A DNA stretch of 64,000 bases from CAYREV01 sp964423345 (GCA_964423345.1 CAYREV010000004.1:1-64000), one strand, 5' to 3'. Shown: positions 27,639-36,780, numbered from the stretch's first letter. Notes: generated by a model from the letters alone, not told the origin. Made by a program: numbers and translations.

Positions 27639-28883
27639 ATGGCCGATTCCAAGTCCAACCTCGCACAGAATGATATTTTTGCCAAGGCCTACGATTTTAC
27701 CAAGGCCGATGAGATAAAAGCGGAAGGGTTGTATCCCTATTTCAAGCCTCTGCAGGCCACCGACGGGACGACGGTTCGAATTGACGGCCGGGAAGTCATT
27801 ATGGCCGGCTCGAACAACTACCTGGGCCTTACCAACGATCCGCGGGTAATAGAAGCGGCTCAAAAAGTGTTAAAGTCGTATGGAACCGGCTGTACCGGTT
27901 CACGATATCTTAACGGGACCCTGGATCTGCACCTTGAGCTGGAAGAGAAGCTGGCAACGTTCATGGAAAAAGACTCCTGTGTGCTGTTCAGCACCGGCTA
28001 TCAAACCAATGAGGGATCCATTCAGACCATAGCCGGTCGACACGATATTATCTTTTCCGACAAGGACAATCACGCCTGTATTGTTACCGGAACGCTGGTT
28101 TCCAACGCCAAAACCATGCGTTACACTCATAACGATATGGATCAGCTTCGCAGCCAGCTTGAACGATCGGATCCCGATGCCGGCAAGATTATTGTCAGCG
28201 ACGGGGTGTTTTCGATGTCCGGAACGCTGGCCAAGGTGCCGGAGCTGGTTGAGTTGGCTGATGAATTCGGTGCCCGCCTCTACCTGGACGACGCCCACGC
28301 AATTGGGGTAGTGGGAGAGGGGGGACGAGGTACCGCTTCCGTATTCGGGCTTAAGGACGAGGTGGATCTTATCAGCGGAACCTTTTCCAAATCCTTTGCC
28401 TCCCTTGGCGGCTTTATTGTTGGTGACAAACAGGTTATTGAATATATCCGCCACCATTCACCGGCCCATATCTTCAGCGCCTCCATGCCGCCGGCCAACG
28501 TGGCAACCGTACTTAAAGCCCTTGAAATCCTTCAGGAGGAACCCTGGAGGCTGGAAAGGCTGGAAGAGATCTCAAATTATATGCGGTCCGAGCTAAGGGA
28601 TATGGGCTTTAACGTATGGTCCAGCCAGACTCCCATCATTCCTGTTGTAATAGGCGAGATGATCGAATGCTTTAAATTCTGGAAAGCACTTTTCAAAGCG
28701 GGTGTATATGTGAATGCGGTAGTTCCGCCCGGAGTGCCCGAAGGACAATCACTGGTTCGTACCAGTTATATGGCTACGCACACCGACGAGCACCTGAATA
28801 AGATTCTGGAGGCATTCAGGAAGGTGGGTATCCAGATGGGAATCATAGACAGAAACGGACATTCACTTTTAGACCAGGATTAG
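27639..28883 (+). CDS. spt: Serine palmitoyltransferase-type PLP enzyme (alpha-oxoamine synthase)
   Basis: A 414-residue member of the alpha-oxoamine synthase family, which includes serine palmitoyltransferase, KBL and BioF. Seen: NNYLGLTNDPRV, GTGCTGSRYLNGTLDLH, FSTGYQTNEG, DKDNHACIV with the ring-stacking His145, DDAHAIGVVGEGGRG (Asp217, His220) and the Schiff-base lysine Lys251 in ISGTFSKSFASLGGF. The N-terminal extension (KADEIKAEGLYPYFKPLQ) and the C-terminal RTSYMATHTDEHLN fit the Bacteroidota serine palmitoyltransferases that make 3-ketosphinganine from serine and acyl-CoA. The neighbours (two lipid-type glycosyltransferases, an extended SDR, a GNAT-like protein) support sphingolipid synthesis. 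KBL is less likely, because no threonine dehydrogenase is adjacent. Confidence 0.88.
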   Translation: MADSKSNLAQNDIFAKAYDFTKADEIKAEGLYPYFKPLQATDGTTVRIDGREVIMAGSNNYLGLTNDPRVIEAAQKVLKSYGTGCTGSRYLNGTLDLHLELEEKLATFMEKDSCVLFSTGYQTNEGSIQTIAGRHDIIFSDKDNHACIVTGTLVSNAKTMRYTHNDMDQLRSQLERSDPDAGKIIVSDGVFSMSGTLAKVPELVELADEFGARLYLDDAHAIGVVGEGGRGTASVFGLKDEVDLISGTFSKSFASLGGFIVGDKQVIEYIRHHSPAHIFSASMPPANVATVLKALEILQEEPWRLERLEEISNYMRSELRDMGFNVWSSQTPIIPVVIGEMIECFKFWKALFKAGVYVNAVVPPGVPEGQSLVRTSYMATHTDEHLNKILEAFRKVGIQMGIIDRNGHSLLDQD

Positions 28884-28886
28884 CAG

Positions 28887-30026
28887 GTGGCCGTGGATAA
28901 GTCTTTCAACACCAATGGCATAACCCTGGTTACAACCAGGGAGGAGAGAAAGCAATTCCTTCAATTCCCCTACTCTCATTACCGTGATGATAAACACTGG
29001 GTTGCTCCGCTGCTGATGGAGCAAAAAAAGCTTATCGACACGGAGAAGAATCCTTTCTATCAAAACGGCAATATTACCATGTTCCTGGCAGAGCAGAACG
29101 GGGAGGTTTGCGGCCGGATTGCGGCCATCGAGGATCACCGTTTTAATGACTTTCATAACACCAATACGGGGTTCTTCGGTTTTTTTGAGTGTATCAATGA
29201 TCCTTCGGTTGCCAGGTTGCTGTTTAAGGTGGCCGGCGACTGGCTCAACGAGCGCGGTTATGATAAAATCCTGGGTCCTTCGAATCCCAGCATGATGGAC
29301 GAAATTGGGATTCTGGTTGATGGTTTCAATTACGACCCCAGCATTATGATGCCCTATCATAAGCCCTACTATGATGATCTTATCAAAGATGCAGGCTATG
29401 AGAAGGAGATGGATATGTATGCCTACCGTGTCACCCAGCAAACCGTGAGTTATGACCGCATGTACAAGGCGGAAGAGATCGTCAAGCGGCGGTATCCCAA
29501 ACTGAGAATACGGGAATTAAACCTGGATGATATTGACCGGGAGGTGCAGATCGTGCGCAATATTTTCAACCGGGCATGGAAAGATAATTGGGGCTTTATA
29601 CCGCTGACCGAAGAGGAACTTGCAGCCACCGCTAAAGATTTCAAGATGATATTGGATCCCAAGGTGGCTCACATCGCGGAGATGGATAATGAGCCCGTGG
29701 CTTTTTCAATCGGTTTGCCCGACCTGAACCAGGCCCTGAAGCATTTGAACGGTCGGCTGCTTCCCTTCGGCATTTTTAAACTTTTGTGGCATAAAAGAAA
29801 TATAGATCAAATTCGGACAGCCCTGATGGGAGTGATCCCCAAATACCAGGGCAAGGGTATAGATGCCCTCCTTCACAAAGAAGCCATTTTGAACGGTAAG
29901 GAGGTGGGGTATAAATCGTCCGAATTGAGCTGGGTGCTCGAAACCAACACCAATATGATGAGGGTGGCAGAGCGCCTCGGTGCCAGTATAGAGAAGACCT
30001 ACCGTATGTACAGTAAAACGCCGTAG
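28887..30026 (+). CDS. GNAT-like acyltransferase-fold protein next to serine palmitoyltransferase
   Basis: A 379-residue protein starting at GTG 28887, three bases after the serine palmitoyltransferase stop. It reads as a double GNAT fold: an N-terminal half with NGNITMFLAEQNGEVCGRI and LGPSNPSMMDEIGILVDGF, and a C-terminal half with VAHIAEMDNEPVAFSIG and the acyl-CoA loop region MGVIPKYQGKGIDALLHKEA, then SWVLETNTNMMRVAERLGA. Close homologues are common beside bacterial spt genes. Tight coupling makes N-acylation of the sphingoid base (ceramide formation) an attractive hypothesis, but this is not shown by sequence. It could equally act on another amine. Confidence 0.8.
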   Translation: MAVDKSFNTNGITLVTTREERKQFLQFPYSHYRDDKHWVAPLLMEQKKLIDTEKNPFYQNGNITMFLAEQNGEVCGRIAAIEDHRFNDFHNTNTGFFGFFECINDPSVARLLFKVAGDWLNERGYDKILGPSNPSMMDEIGILVDGFNYDPSIMMPYHKPYYDDLIKDAGYEKEMDMYAYRVTQQTVSYDRMYKAEEIVKRRYPKLRIRELNLDDIDREVQIVRNIFNRAWKDNWGFIPLTEEELAATAKDFKMILDPKVAHIAEMDNEPVAFSIGLPDLNQALKHLNGRLLPFGIFKLLWHKRNIDQIRTALMGVIPKYQGKGIDALLHKEAILNGKEVGYKSSELSWVLETNTNMMRVAERLGASIEKTYRMYSKTP

Positions 30027-30171
30027 ATGGCCTTAGACCCTTCTTGGCTTGTTGAATTTAGATGGCGTTGCAGCCTGCGCCTAAGGTCAAAATTTCCTAC
30101 CTTTGAATGCACTATTTCCGCGTTGTGTTATTATTATAGTTAGCTGTTAACTTTCAAAGCTTGGACAAGTC

Positions 30172-31566
30172 ATGAGTGAATTTCGTACTGAAAAGGATTC
30201 GATGGGAGAAGTCAAGGTTCCCAAAGAAGCGTATTACGGGGCCCAGACTCAGCGGGCTGTCGATAACTTCCCTGTAAGCGGCATCATGTTCAGCCGGGAA
30301 TTTATAGAGGCCATTGGAATGGTAAAGAAGCATGCTGCGGCTGTTAATGAAGAATTGGGCATGCTGGATAAAACGGTTACGGATCCTATTCGTGAAGCTG
30401 CCGGAGAGGTAATTGAAGGAAAATTTGACGAAGATTTTGCCATCGATATTTTCCAAACGGGATCCGGAACCTCTACCAATATGAATGCCAACGAGATCAT
30501 AGCCAAACGGGCGAATGAGTTGAAGGGCGATGACTCGGATACGGTTATTCATCCCAACGACCACGTGAATTTCGGTCAGAGCTCAAACGATGTTATACCG
30601 ACCACCATCCGACTGGCGGCTACACTGGCGGTCACGAATAATCTTGTCCCGGCCCTGAAGGAGTTGGCAAACGCTTTAACAGAGAAAGGTAAAGAGCTGT
30701 CTGATGTAGTTAAAACGGGGCGGACCCACCTGATGGATGCTATGCCGGTGACCCTCGAGCAGGAGTTCGGAGGGTATGCGCACCAGGTTGAACTGGGTAT
30801 CCGGCGGGTTGAATCGGCCCTTGAACGCATTCGGGAACTACCCCAGGGTGGTACGGCCGTAGGTACCGGACTGAATACTCATCCCGAATTCGGCAGTAAG
30901 ATGGCCGAGACGCTGGCTGAGGCTACCGGTATTGATTTCAGGGAAGCCGATAATCACTTTGAAGCCCAGTCGACCGTGGATGCCCCGGTGGAGCTGAGCG
31001 GCCAATTGAAAACGATTGCTGTAAGCCTGATGAAAATTGGAAACGATTTTCGCTGGATGAATTCAGGACCCAACAGCGGCATAGGGGAGTTGAAACTTAA
31101 AGCACTCCAGCCCGGTTCCTCCATTATGCCGGGCAAGGTAAACCCGGTGATTGAAGAGTCGTTGACCATGGTCTGTGCCCAGGTTATCGGCAATGATGCA
31201 ACCATTTCGGTAGCGGGGCAGTCCGGCAATTTCGAACTTAATGTAATGCTGCCGGTTGTTGCCCATAACCTGCTGGAGTCTATTGATATACTGGCGAATG
31301 CCGCCCGTAACTTTGCGGAACGTTCGGTCAAACTCCTGTCGGCCGACAGGGAGAAGATTGCCGACATGGTGGGACGCAACCCGGTGCTGGTAACCGCATT
31401 GAATCCGCTGATCGGCTATGACCAGGCGGCAAAAATAGCCAAAAAGGCATTCAGGGAAAACCGGCCGGTTAAAGATGTTGCCCGAGAGATGACCGACCTT
31501 ACGGATGAAGAACTGGATGAAGCCCTCGACCCGATTAACATGACCCGGGGCGGTTTTATGGATTAG
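30172..31566 (+). CDS. fumC: Class II fumarate hydratase
   Basis: A 464-residue iron-independent fumarase of the TCA cycle (fumarate + water to malate). Family motifs in order: FRTEKDSMGEVKVPKEAYYG at the start, QTGSGTSTNMNANEI, VNFGQSSNDVIPT, VVKTGRTHLMDAMPVT, PQGGTAVGTGLNTH, and the signature GSSIMPGKVNPVIEES. Length is standard. It is monocistronic by appearance, with 145 bp upstream and 148 bp downstream; no strong terminator was found. Confidence 0.97.
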   Translation: MSEFRTEKDSMGEVKVPKEAYYGAQTQRAVDNFPVSGIMFSREFIEAIGMVKKHAAAVNEELGMLDKTVTDPIREAAGEVIEGKFDEDFAIDIFQTGSGTSTNMNANEIIAKRANELKGDDSDTVIHPNDHVNFGQSSNDVIPTTIRLAATLAVTNNLVPALKELANALTEKGKELSDVVKTGRTHLMDAMPVTLEQEFGGYAHQVELGIRRVESALERIRELPQGGTAVGTGLNTHPEFGSKMAETLAEATGIDFREADNHFEAQSTVDAPVELSGQLKTIAVSLMKIGNDFRWMNSGPNSGIGELKLKALQPGSSIMPGKVNPVIEESLTMVCAQVIGNDATISVAGQSGNFELNVMLPVVAHNLLESIDILANAARNFAERSVKLLSADREKIADMVGRNPVLVTALNPLIGYDQAAKIAKKAFRENRPVKDVAREMTDLTDEELDEALDPINMTRGGFMD

Positions 31567-31714
31567 GATGAGTCGGGATCCCCTGATAGGATACGGCTGA
31601 TCATCATTTTGAAAAATAGGCGGAAGCACTTAATATTCCGCCCCGAATTTCTAATCTTATATTATTCATTTGCCCAGGCTACTGGTTGCAGATAAACTGA
31701 ATTAACTTGATATC

Positions 31715-34171
31715 ATGGCTCGTACGAAAACCAAGAATAAAGGCGCCGCCTCTTCTGGTAACAGTAAAAAAAAGAAGTATACGAAGAAGCAGAAACAGGA
31801 GATATTGGATGATTACAGAATGGCGGTAGTCAGCCGGGAAGCCTCCTATCTGGGCCGTAAGGAGACGTTGACGGGCAAAGCCAAATTCGGCATTTTCGGC
31901 GATGGAAAAGAGATGCCCCAGATTGCCATGTCAAAATATTTCCAGGAGGGCGATTTCAGGTCGGGTTATTACCGTGACCAGACATTTATGATGGCTATAG
32001 GGCAGGTGACCGTGCAACAGTTTTTTGCCCAGCTTTACGCCCACGCTGATGTAGAGCAGGAACCTCATTCGGGGGGAAGGCAGATGAATGCTCACTTCAG
32101 CACTCGCAGCCTTGATGAAAAGGGCGAATGGAAAAATTTAACGGAGATGAAGAACACCTCGCCCGATATGTCTCCTACTGCGGGACAGATGGCCCGGCTT
32201 TTGGGATTGGCCCAGGCTTCGAAGATTTATAGGAAGGAGGAGAAGCTGAAGAAAAAAGAGGAATTTAAGAAGTTCTCAAATGAGGGAAAAGAGATCGCCT
32301 GGGGTACGATAGGGGATGCGAGCACTTCGGAAGGGGTTTTTTGGGAAACAATCAATGCGGCGGGGGTGCTGCAGGTTCCCATCGTCATGTCGGTTTGGGA
32401 CGATGGTTACGGTATTTCCGTACCCAGGAAGTATCAGACGACCAAGGGAAGCATTTCCAAGGTCCTGGAGGGTTTTCAGCGTACGGAAGAGCAGGATGGC
32501 TGGGAAATACTGACGGTCAGGGCGTGGGACTATCCCGCCCTGCTTGAGACCTATCGAAAAGCGGCAGAGATTGCCCGTGAGGAACATGTGCCGGTACTGG
32601 TGCACGTCCGCGAAGTGACGCAGCCACAGGGCCACTCCACCTCGGGTTCGCATGAAAGATACAAGTCTGAAGAGCGGTTGAAGTGGGAGGAAGAGTACTG
32701 CTGCAACCGAAAAACCCGGGAATGGTTGGTCGATGAGGGTATCGCTACGGATAAGGAGTTGAAAAAGATTGAAGAGGAAGCTAAAAATGAAGTAAAAGAG
32801 GCCAAAAGGGCTGCCTGGAAGGCTTTTACCGGTGAGATAGAGGAAGAGCTGAACGAGGTGGAGGATATGCTGGACAACCTGGCCTCTCAAAGCAGCCGTT
32901 CGGAGGAGGTCGAAAAGGTCAAGAAACAGATGAAGGCCCCGATGGTGCCGCTCCGCAAGGATATCATATCGGCGGCAAAAAAGGCGCTAAGGGTGGTCAG
33001 GGGTGAAAAAAATGAAGGCAGGAACCAACTGGCGGAATGGCTGGATAAACAGCTGAAGTTAAACCGTGAGCGATACAGCTCTCACCTCTATTCGGAATCG
33101 GAGCATTCGCCCCTGAATGTGGAAGAGGTGAAGCCGTCCTACCCGGATGAAGCAGAAAAGGTTGACGGCAGGGTGGTACTGCGGGATAATTTTGAAAAGA
33201 TTTTTGAAGAGTATCCCAACACCCTTGTTTTTGGCGAAGATACGGGCAAGCTGGGTGATGTGAATAAAGGCCTTGAAGGCCTGCAGGATAAATATGGAGA
33301 AGTACGGGTACGCGATACGGGTATACGGGAGGCAACCATACTGGGCCAGGGCATCGGCATGGCCTTGCGCGGACTTCGCCCCATTGCAGAGATACAGTAC
33401 CTGGATTACCTCCTGTATTGCTTCCAGGGACTAAGTGATGACCTGGCTACGCTCCATTACCGGAGCAAGGGAGGCCAGAAGGCCCCGTTGATTGTACGAA
33501 CACGAGGGCACCGGCTGGAGGGTATCTGGCATACCGGATCGCCCATGGGGATGATTGTTAACGGGATAAGGGGAGTCCATGTATGTGTGCCCCGTAACCT
33601 TACCGATGCCGCAGGCATGTATAATACCCTCCTTAAGGGGGATGATCCGGCCCTGGTCATTGAACCGCTCAATGCATACCGGCTAAAAGAGAAAAAACCC
33701 GATAACCTGGGAGCCTATACGGTGCCCCTGGGCATTCCCAATGTGATCTCCGAAGGGGAGGATATAACGATCGTATCTTACGGGTCGACCTGTAATATAT
33801 GTGAGGAAGTGCTGCCACAGCTGCAGGAGGTGGATATATCGGCCGAGCTTATTGATGCCCGAACACTGCTTCCCTTCGACCGGAACAGGGATATACTGGA
33901 ATCCCTCAAGAAAACCAACCGCATCCTTTTTGTCGACGAGGATGTGCCGGGGGGCGCATCGGCGTTTATGATGCAGAAAGTAGTGGATGAACATGGGGGG
34001 TACTACTATTTGGATTCCGAGGCCCAGTGCCTTACAGCCAGGGAGCACCGGGGTGCCTACGGATCCGACGGCGACTACTTTTCAAAACCCAACGCAGAGG
34101 ATATATTCGATGCGGTTTATGCGATAATGCGGGAGGCGAATCCCGAAAAATATCCGGCTATCTACGACTAG
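31715..34171 (+). CDS. Fused alpha-beta 2-oxoacid dehydrogenase E1 component
   Basis: An 818-residue thiamine-diphosphate E1 in which the alpha-like (about residues 25-400) and beta-like (about 480-815) chains are joined. The alpha part shows YRDQTFMMAIGQ, SPTAGQMARLLG and the cofactor motif in the form WGTIGDASTSEG ... VWDDGYGIS. The beta part shows VFGEDTGKLGDVNKGLEGLQ, REATILGQGIGMALRGLRPI, EIQYLDYLLYCFQ and IDARTLLPFD, with VDEDVPGGASAF near the end. A lysine-rich N-terminal tail (residues 1-25) and a charged helical linker (about 370-480) are extra. Branched-chain 2-oxoacids are the likeliest substrates; pyruvate cannot be excluded. No E2 or E3 gene is in the window. Confidence 0.9.
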   Translation: MARTKTKNKGAASSGNSKKKKYTKKQKQEILDDYRMAVVSREASYLGRKETLTGKAKFGIFGDGKEMPQIAMSKYFQEGDFRSGYYRDQTFMMAIGQVTVQQFFAQLYAHADVEQEPHSGGRQMNAHFSTRSLDEKGEWKNLTEMKNTSPDMSPTAGQMARLLGLAQASKIYRKEEKLKKKEEFKKFSNEGKEIAWGTIGDASTSEGVFWETINAAGVLQVPIVMSVWDDGYGISVPRKYQTTKGSISKVLEGFQRTEEQDGWEILTVRAWDYPALLETYRKAAEIAREEHVPVLVHVREVTQPQGHSTSGSHERYKSEERLKWEEEYCCNRKTREWLVDEGIATDKELKKIEEEAKNEVKEAKRAAWKAFTGEIEEELNEVEDMLDNLASQSSRSEEVEKVKKQMKAPMVPLRKDIISAAKKALRVVRGEKNEGRNQLAEWLDKQLKLNRERYSSHLYSESEHSPLNVEEVKPSYPDEAEKVDGRVVLRDNFEKIFEEYPNTLVFGEDTGKLGDVNKGLEGLQDKYGEVRVRDTGIREATILGQGIGMALRGLRPIAEIQYLDYLLYCFQGLSDDLATLHYRSKGGQKAPLIVRTRGHRLEGIWHTGSPMGMIVNGIRGVHVCVPRNLTDAAGMYNTLLKGDDPALVIEPLNAYRLKEKKPDNLGAYTVPLGIPNVISEGEDITIVSYGSTCNICEEVLPQLQEVDISAELIDARTLLPFDRNRDILESLKKTNRILFVDEDVPGGASAFMMQKVVDEHGGYYYLDSEAQCLTAREHRGAYGSDGDYFSKPNAEDIFDAVYAIMREANPEKYPAIYD

Positions 34172-34204
34172 GAAAGTACCAATTGCGGGAAAAATCACGG
34201 ACGG

Positions 34205-35110
34205 CTACAGTATAAGCAGGTCGATAAAGATGAAGGCCCAAACGGCAGGAAGGTAGCCGAAGGAGGCAAACATCAGTTTTTTGGCAGATTCTTTGGTGCG
34301 TTCTCTCGCATACACCATTCCATACCAGAGAAAGACCAGGCTGCTGAGGAGGGCGCCCGCAAGATAAAGCCAGCTGTTCATGCCGATTGCATACAGCCCC
34401 CAAACCGCCGGTATGAGGGCAAGAAGACAGATCATGATGTAGGCTGTCGTTTTATGGCGGGCGCTGTCATTCTCAGGCAGCATGCGAAATCCGGCATTGA
34501 TATAATCTTCTTTGCAAACCAGGGCAATGGCCATTACATGGGGAACCTGCCATAAAAAGACGATAGCAAACAGCAGCCACATGGCTTCGCTGCCCAGATG
34601 CCCCGTAGCGGCTGCCCAGCCCCCTACAGGGGGCAGTGCCCCGGGTACAGCCCCGATAAAGACGTTAACGAAGGATATGCGCTTCATGGGGGTGTAGGCA
34701 CCGAGGTAGAGTATGGTGGTACTGAGAGAAACAAGCCCCGCCACATAATTGACCATAAGAAAGAGGTATATCAGTCCAAGTATAATCAGGGAAAAGGAAA
34801 AGACAGAGCTTTCTCCGGGGCTGATCTTGTTGGAAGGTACGGGGCGCTTCTGCGTACGTTTCATCTTGCTGTCATGGCGCCACTCCAGAAACTGGTTATG
34901 GGCCGAGGTACCTGCAGCAATCAGGTAGGTGCCGATGATAGCGTGAATCAAAAGCAGAAAATCGATACTGCCCGCCGTTCCGAGTACAAAACCCACGATC
35001 ATACTGGCAACAACCGAGAAAGTGATCCCGGGTTTGGTTAACTCGTAATAAGCTGCAATCCGTTTGGGATCAGCCAACTTTGAAAGGGTAAAATCTGTAC
35101 TTAACTTCAT
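34205..35110 (-). CDS. ctaB: Protoheme IX farnesyltransferase (heme O synthase)
   Basis: A 301-residue UbiA-family prenyltransferase with about nine membrane segments that adds farnesyl to heme B, giving heme O. The active-site motif reads NQFLEWRHDSKMKRTQKRPVP (first Asp-rich region), and the second conserved loop reads YTPMKRISFVNVFIGAVPGA, with the usual PPVGGWAA next. It is divergent from heme A synthase at 35479, with a tandem repeat and assembly gap between them. The product feeds the A2-type caa3 oxidase encoded downstream. CyoE is the alternative name. The gene is convergent with the E1 gene (33 bp between). Confidence 0.96.
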   Translation of the reverse strand: MKLSTDFTLSKLADPKRIAAYYELTKPGITFSVVASMIVGFVLGTAGSIDFLLLIHAIIGTYLIAAGTSAHNQFLEWRHDSKMKRTQKRPVPSNKISPGESSVFSFSLIILGLIYLFLMVNYVAGLVSLSTTILYLGAYTPMKRISFVNVFIGAVPGALPPVGGWAAATGHLGSEAMWLLFAIVFLWQVPHVMAIALVCKEDYINAGFRMLPENDSARHKTTAYIMICLLALIPAVWGLYAIGMNSWLYLAGALLSSLVFLWYGMVYARERTKESAKKLMFASFGYLPAVWAFIFIDLLIL

Positions 35111-35177
35111 GCGGTTTTGCTATCTTGAACAAGCAGAGAAATTACAGATTTTTTTGGAATGTTGTTAGCTGAAATGC

Positions 35178-35277
35178 NNNNNNNNNNNNNNNNNNNNNNN
35201 NNNNNNNNNNNNNNNNNNNNNNNNNNNNNNNNNNNNNNNNNNNNNNNNNNNNNNNNNNNNNNNNNNNNNNNNNNNNN
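35178..35277. other. Assembly gap (100 N)
   Basis: Exactly 100 N bases, the conventional filler for a scaffold gap of unknown size. The bases just before it (GAAATGC, 35171-35177) match the end of the tandem-repeat unit that follows it, so the gap probably hides more copies of that repeat. Confidence 0.97.
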
Positions 35278-35360
35278 CATTCGTGAACAGGGGTTTGCGA
35301 AATGCCATTCGTGAACAGGGGTTTGCGAAATGCCATTCGTGAACAGGGGTTTGCGAAATG
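35278..35360. repeat. 28-bp tandem repeat with hairpin potential, three visible copies
   Basis: Three identical units at 35278-35305, 35306-35333 and 35334-35360 (the last lacks its final base), each starting CATTCGTGAAC and ending GCGAAATGC. As plus-strand RNA each unit can fold almost completely: CATTCG pairs with CGAAATG (one bulged A), GAAC with GTTT through one wobble, around an AGGG loop. There are no spacers, so it is not a CRISPR. It lies between the divergent heme O and heme A synthase genes, and the array runs into the gap. Confidence 0.92.
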
Positions 35361-35478
35361 AGGCCGCCTGCTTCCCGGCATCTATGGCGAACTAAATAGA
35401 TGGATCAATTTTAGAACGTTGGGAGTATGCAAGCGGGCCTGACGGTCGTCAATAATAGCTAAGGTATATAGCGTACTT

Positions 35479-36399
35479 ATGAAGTTAAATATCTATCAAA
35501 AAGTAGCGATTACTACGGTCCTGGCCGTTATGTTTCTGATTTTCGTGGGGGGATTGGTTCGGGCAGCGGGTGCGGGACTCGGCTGTCCCGACTGGCCGAA
35601 ATGTTTCGGCATGTGGATTCCCCCGACTTCGGCTGCCGAGCTTCCCCCATCGTTTGATCCCTCGCAGTTTAACGCATACAAAACATGGATGGAATATATC
35701 AACCGCCTGGTGGGAGCGGTGATCGGGCTTCTGATTGCAGCTACCTTTATGCTCTCTTTCCGGTATCGTAGTGACAGGCCCTCTGTATTTTACAGTTCCG
35801 CGGCCGCTTTTGTTATGGTGATTGTACAGGGCTGGCTGGGTGGCAGAGTGGTGCAAACCGGTTTGAACGAGTGGCTGATAACCATCCACATGGTGTTGGC
35901 CATGGCTATCATGACCGTGCTCCTGTACGCGGTGTTTAATGCCACGAAGGAATTTATAGATCTGGAAACAGGTGCCTCCTTGCGTCGGTGGCTGTTTGGT
36001 TTTACCGGGCTTCTATTATTATTCACGCTCTTCCAGCTGGTGGTGGGCACGCAGGTACGGGAGGCGGTGGATATCGTTAAAAAGGGGGGCGACATCCCCA
36101 GGGAAAGCTGGCTTCAACTGATTGGAGATATTGATGAATACCACCGTTCATTTTCCTGGACGGTTTTTATACCATCCCTGGTCGTGTTCTACCTGGGGTA
36201 TTACCGAAGTATATCAGCCTGGATACAGAAGACTACGGCAGCGATATTTATATGTGTGCTGTTGCAGATTGCATTGGGGGCCGGATTGTATTATCTCGGT
36301 ATGCCCCCGGTTTTCCAGGTATTTCATCTGTTGGGCGTGGCCGTGCTAATCTTCCTGGAAGTGCTGTTGTTACTGATGCTGCAGGAGAGTAAAAAATAA
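35479..36399 (+). CDS. ctaA: Heme A synthase (CtaA/COX15)
   Basis: A 306-residue, eight-helix membrane protein that oxidises heme O to heme A. Conserved blocks: GGLVRAAGAGLGCPDWPKCFG with its paired cysteines in the first loop, WMEYINRLVGAVIGL carrying a heme-ligand-region Glu/His context, VIVQGWLGGRVVQTGLNEW, ITIHMVLAMA, YHRSFSWTVFIPSL and VFHLLGVAVLIF. A polarised WPKCFG loop and four candidate heme histidines are present. It is divergent from ctaB and next to the oxidase genes it serves, which run in the opposite direction. Confidence 0.95.
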   Translation: MKLNIYQKVAITTVLAVMFLIFVGGLVRAAGAGLGCPDWPKCFGMWIPPTSAAELPPSFDPSQFNAYKTWMEYINRLVGAVIGLLIAATFMLSFRYRSDRPSVFYSSAAAFVMVIVQGWLGGRVVQTGLNEWLITIHMVLAMAIMTVLLYAVFNATKEFIDLETGASLRRWLFGFTGLLLLFTLFQLVVGTQVREAVDIVKKGGDIPRESWLQLIGDIDEYHRSFSWTVFIPSLVVFYLGYYRSISAWIQKTTAAIFICVLLQIALGAGLYYLGMPPVFQVFHLLGVAVLIFLEVLLLLMLQESKK

Positions 36400-36428
36400 A
36401 GCCGGAGACCCATCGGGATCCCCGGCTT
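36391..36428 (-). terminator. Terminator at the end of the cox operon
   Basis: On the minus strand the hairpin AAGCCGG/CCGGCTT (36422-36428 with 36399-36405, inner CCC/GGG pairing) is followed by TTTATTTTTT. It lies just after the coxIV stop and overlaps the 3' end of the convergent ctaA. On the plus strand no T-run follows, so it serves the oxidase operon. Confidence 0.65.
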
Positions 36429-36449
36429 GAAATCATTATCGGCCGGTTA

Positions 36450-36758
36450 CTAGAATGAGGGAGTGGGGATATTTCTGAAGAGGGTATCCAGCATGGTAAA
36501 GCCGACCAAAAGGGCTAAAAACACTACCGATGCAATCAAAAGCAACAGGTTGAATCGCTTGTCCCACCACAGGTTCATAAAAAAGAGCGCTACCAGCGAT
36601 GCTTTAAGTACTGCAACGGCCATCGCAACGATAATGGACCATGGATCCGGCAGTGCCAGGTAGTGTACGGCTACGGTTAAAAGGGTAAGTATAAACAGTC
36701 CTCCCGCTACCGAGAGTAAAATTTTATCCGAGGAAATATGATGGTCGTGTCCGCTCAT
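36450..36758 (-). CDS. ctaF: Cytochrome c oxidase subunit IV (prokaryotic type)
   Basis: A roughly 102-residue protein with three hydrophobic helices: ILLSVAGGLFILTLLTVAV, PWSIIVAMAVAVLKASLVAL and LLLLIASVVFLALLVGFTML, with the FMNLWWDKRFN loop between the last two. This is the layout of the caa3-type subunit IV (COX4_pro). The start MSGHDHHIS at 36758 is chosen; an ATG ten codons earlier would overlap the coxIII stop. It is the last gene of the cox run. Confidence 0.85.
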   Translation of the reverse strand: MSGHDHHISSDKILLSVAGGLFILTLLTVAVHYLALPDPWSIIVAMAVAVLKASLVALFFMNLWWDKRFNLLLLIASVVFLALLVGFTMLDTLFRNIPTPSF

Positions 36759-36780
36759 GGATTCTTCAAGCTTTAGTAGG

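Noticed and set aside
31619..31642. Hairpin GGCGGAA/TTCCGCC as a terminator
   Set aside because: The T-run follows only on the minus strand, where no gene ends; on the plus strand, after fumC, no T-tract follows.
35278..35360. CRISPR array
   Set aside because: The 28-bp units are directly adjacent with no spacers, and no cas gene is nearby.
35142..35381. Minus-strand coding frame crossing the N-gap
   Set aside because: It reads through unknown bases and through a 28-bp repeat that shifts frame with every copy; it has no family features.
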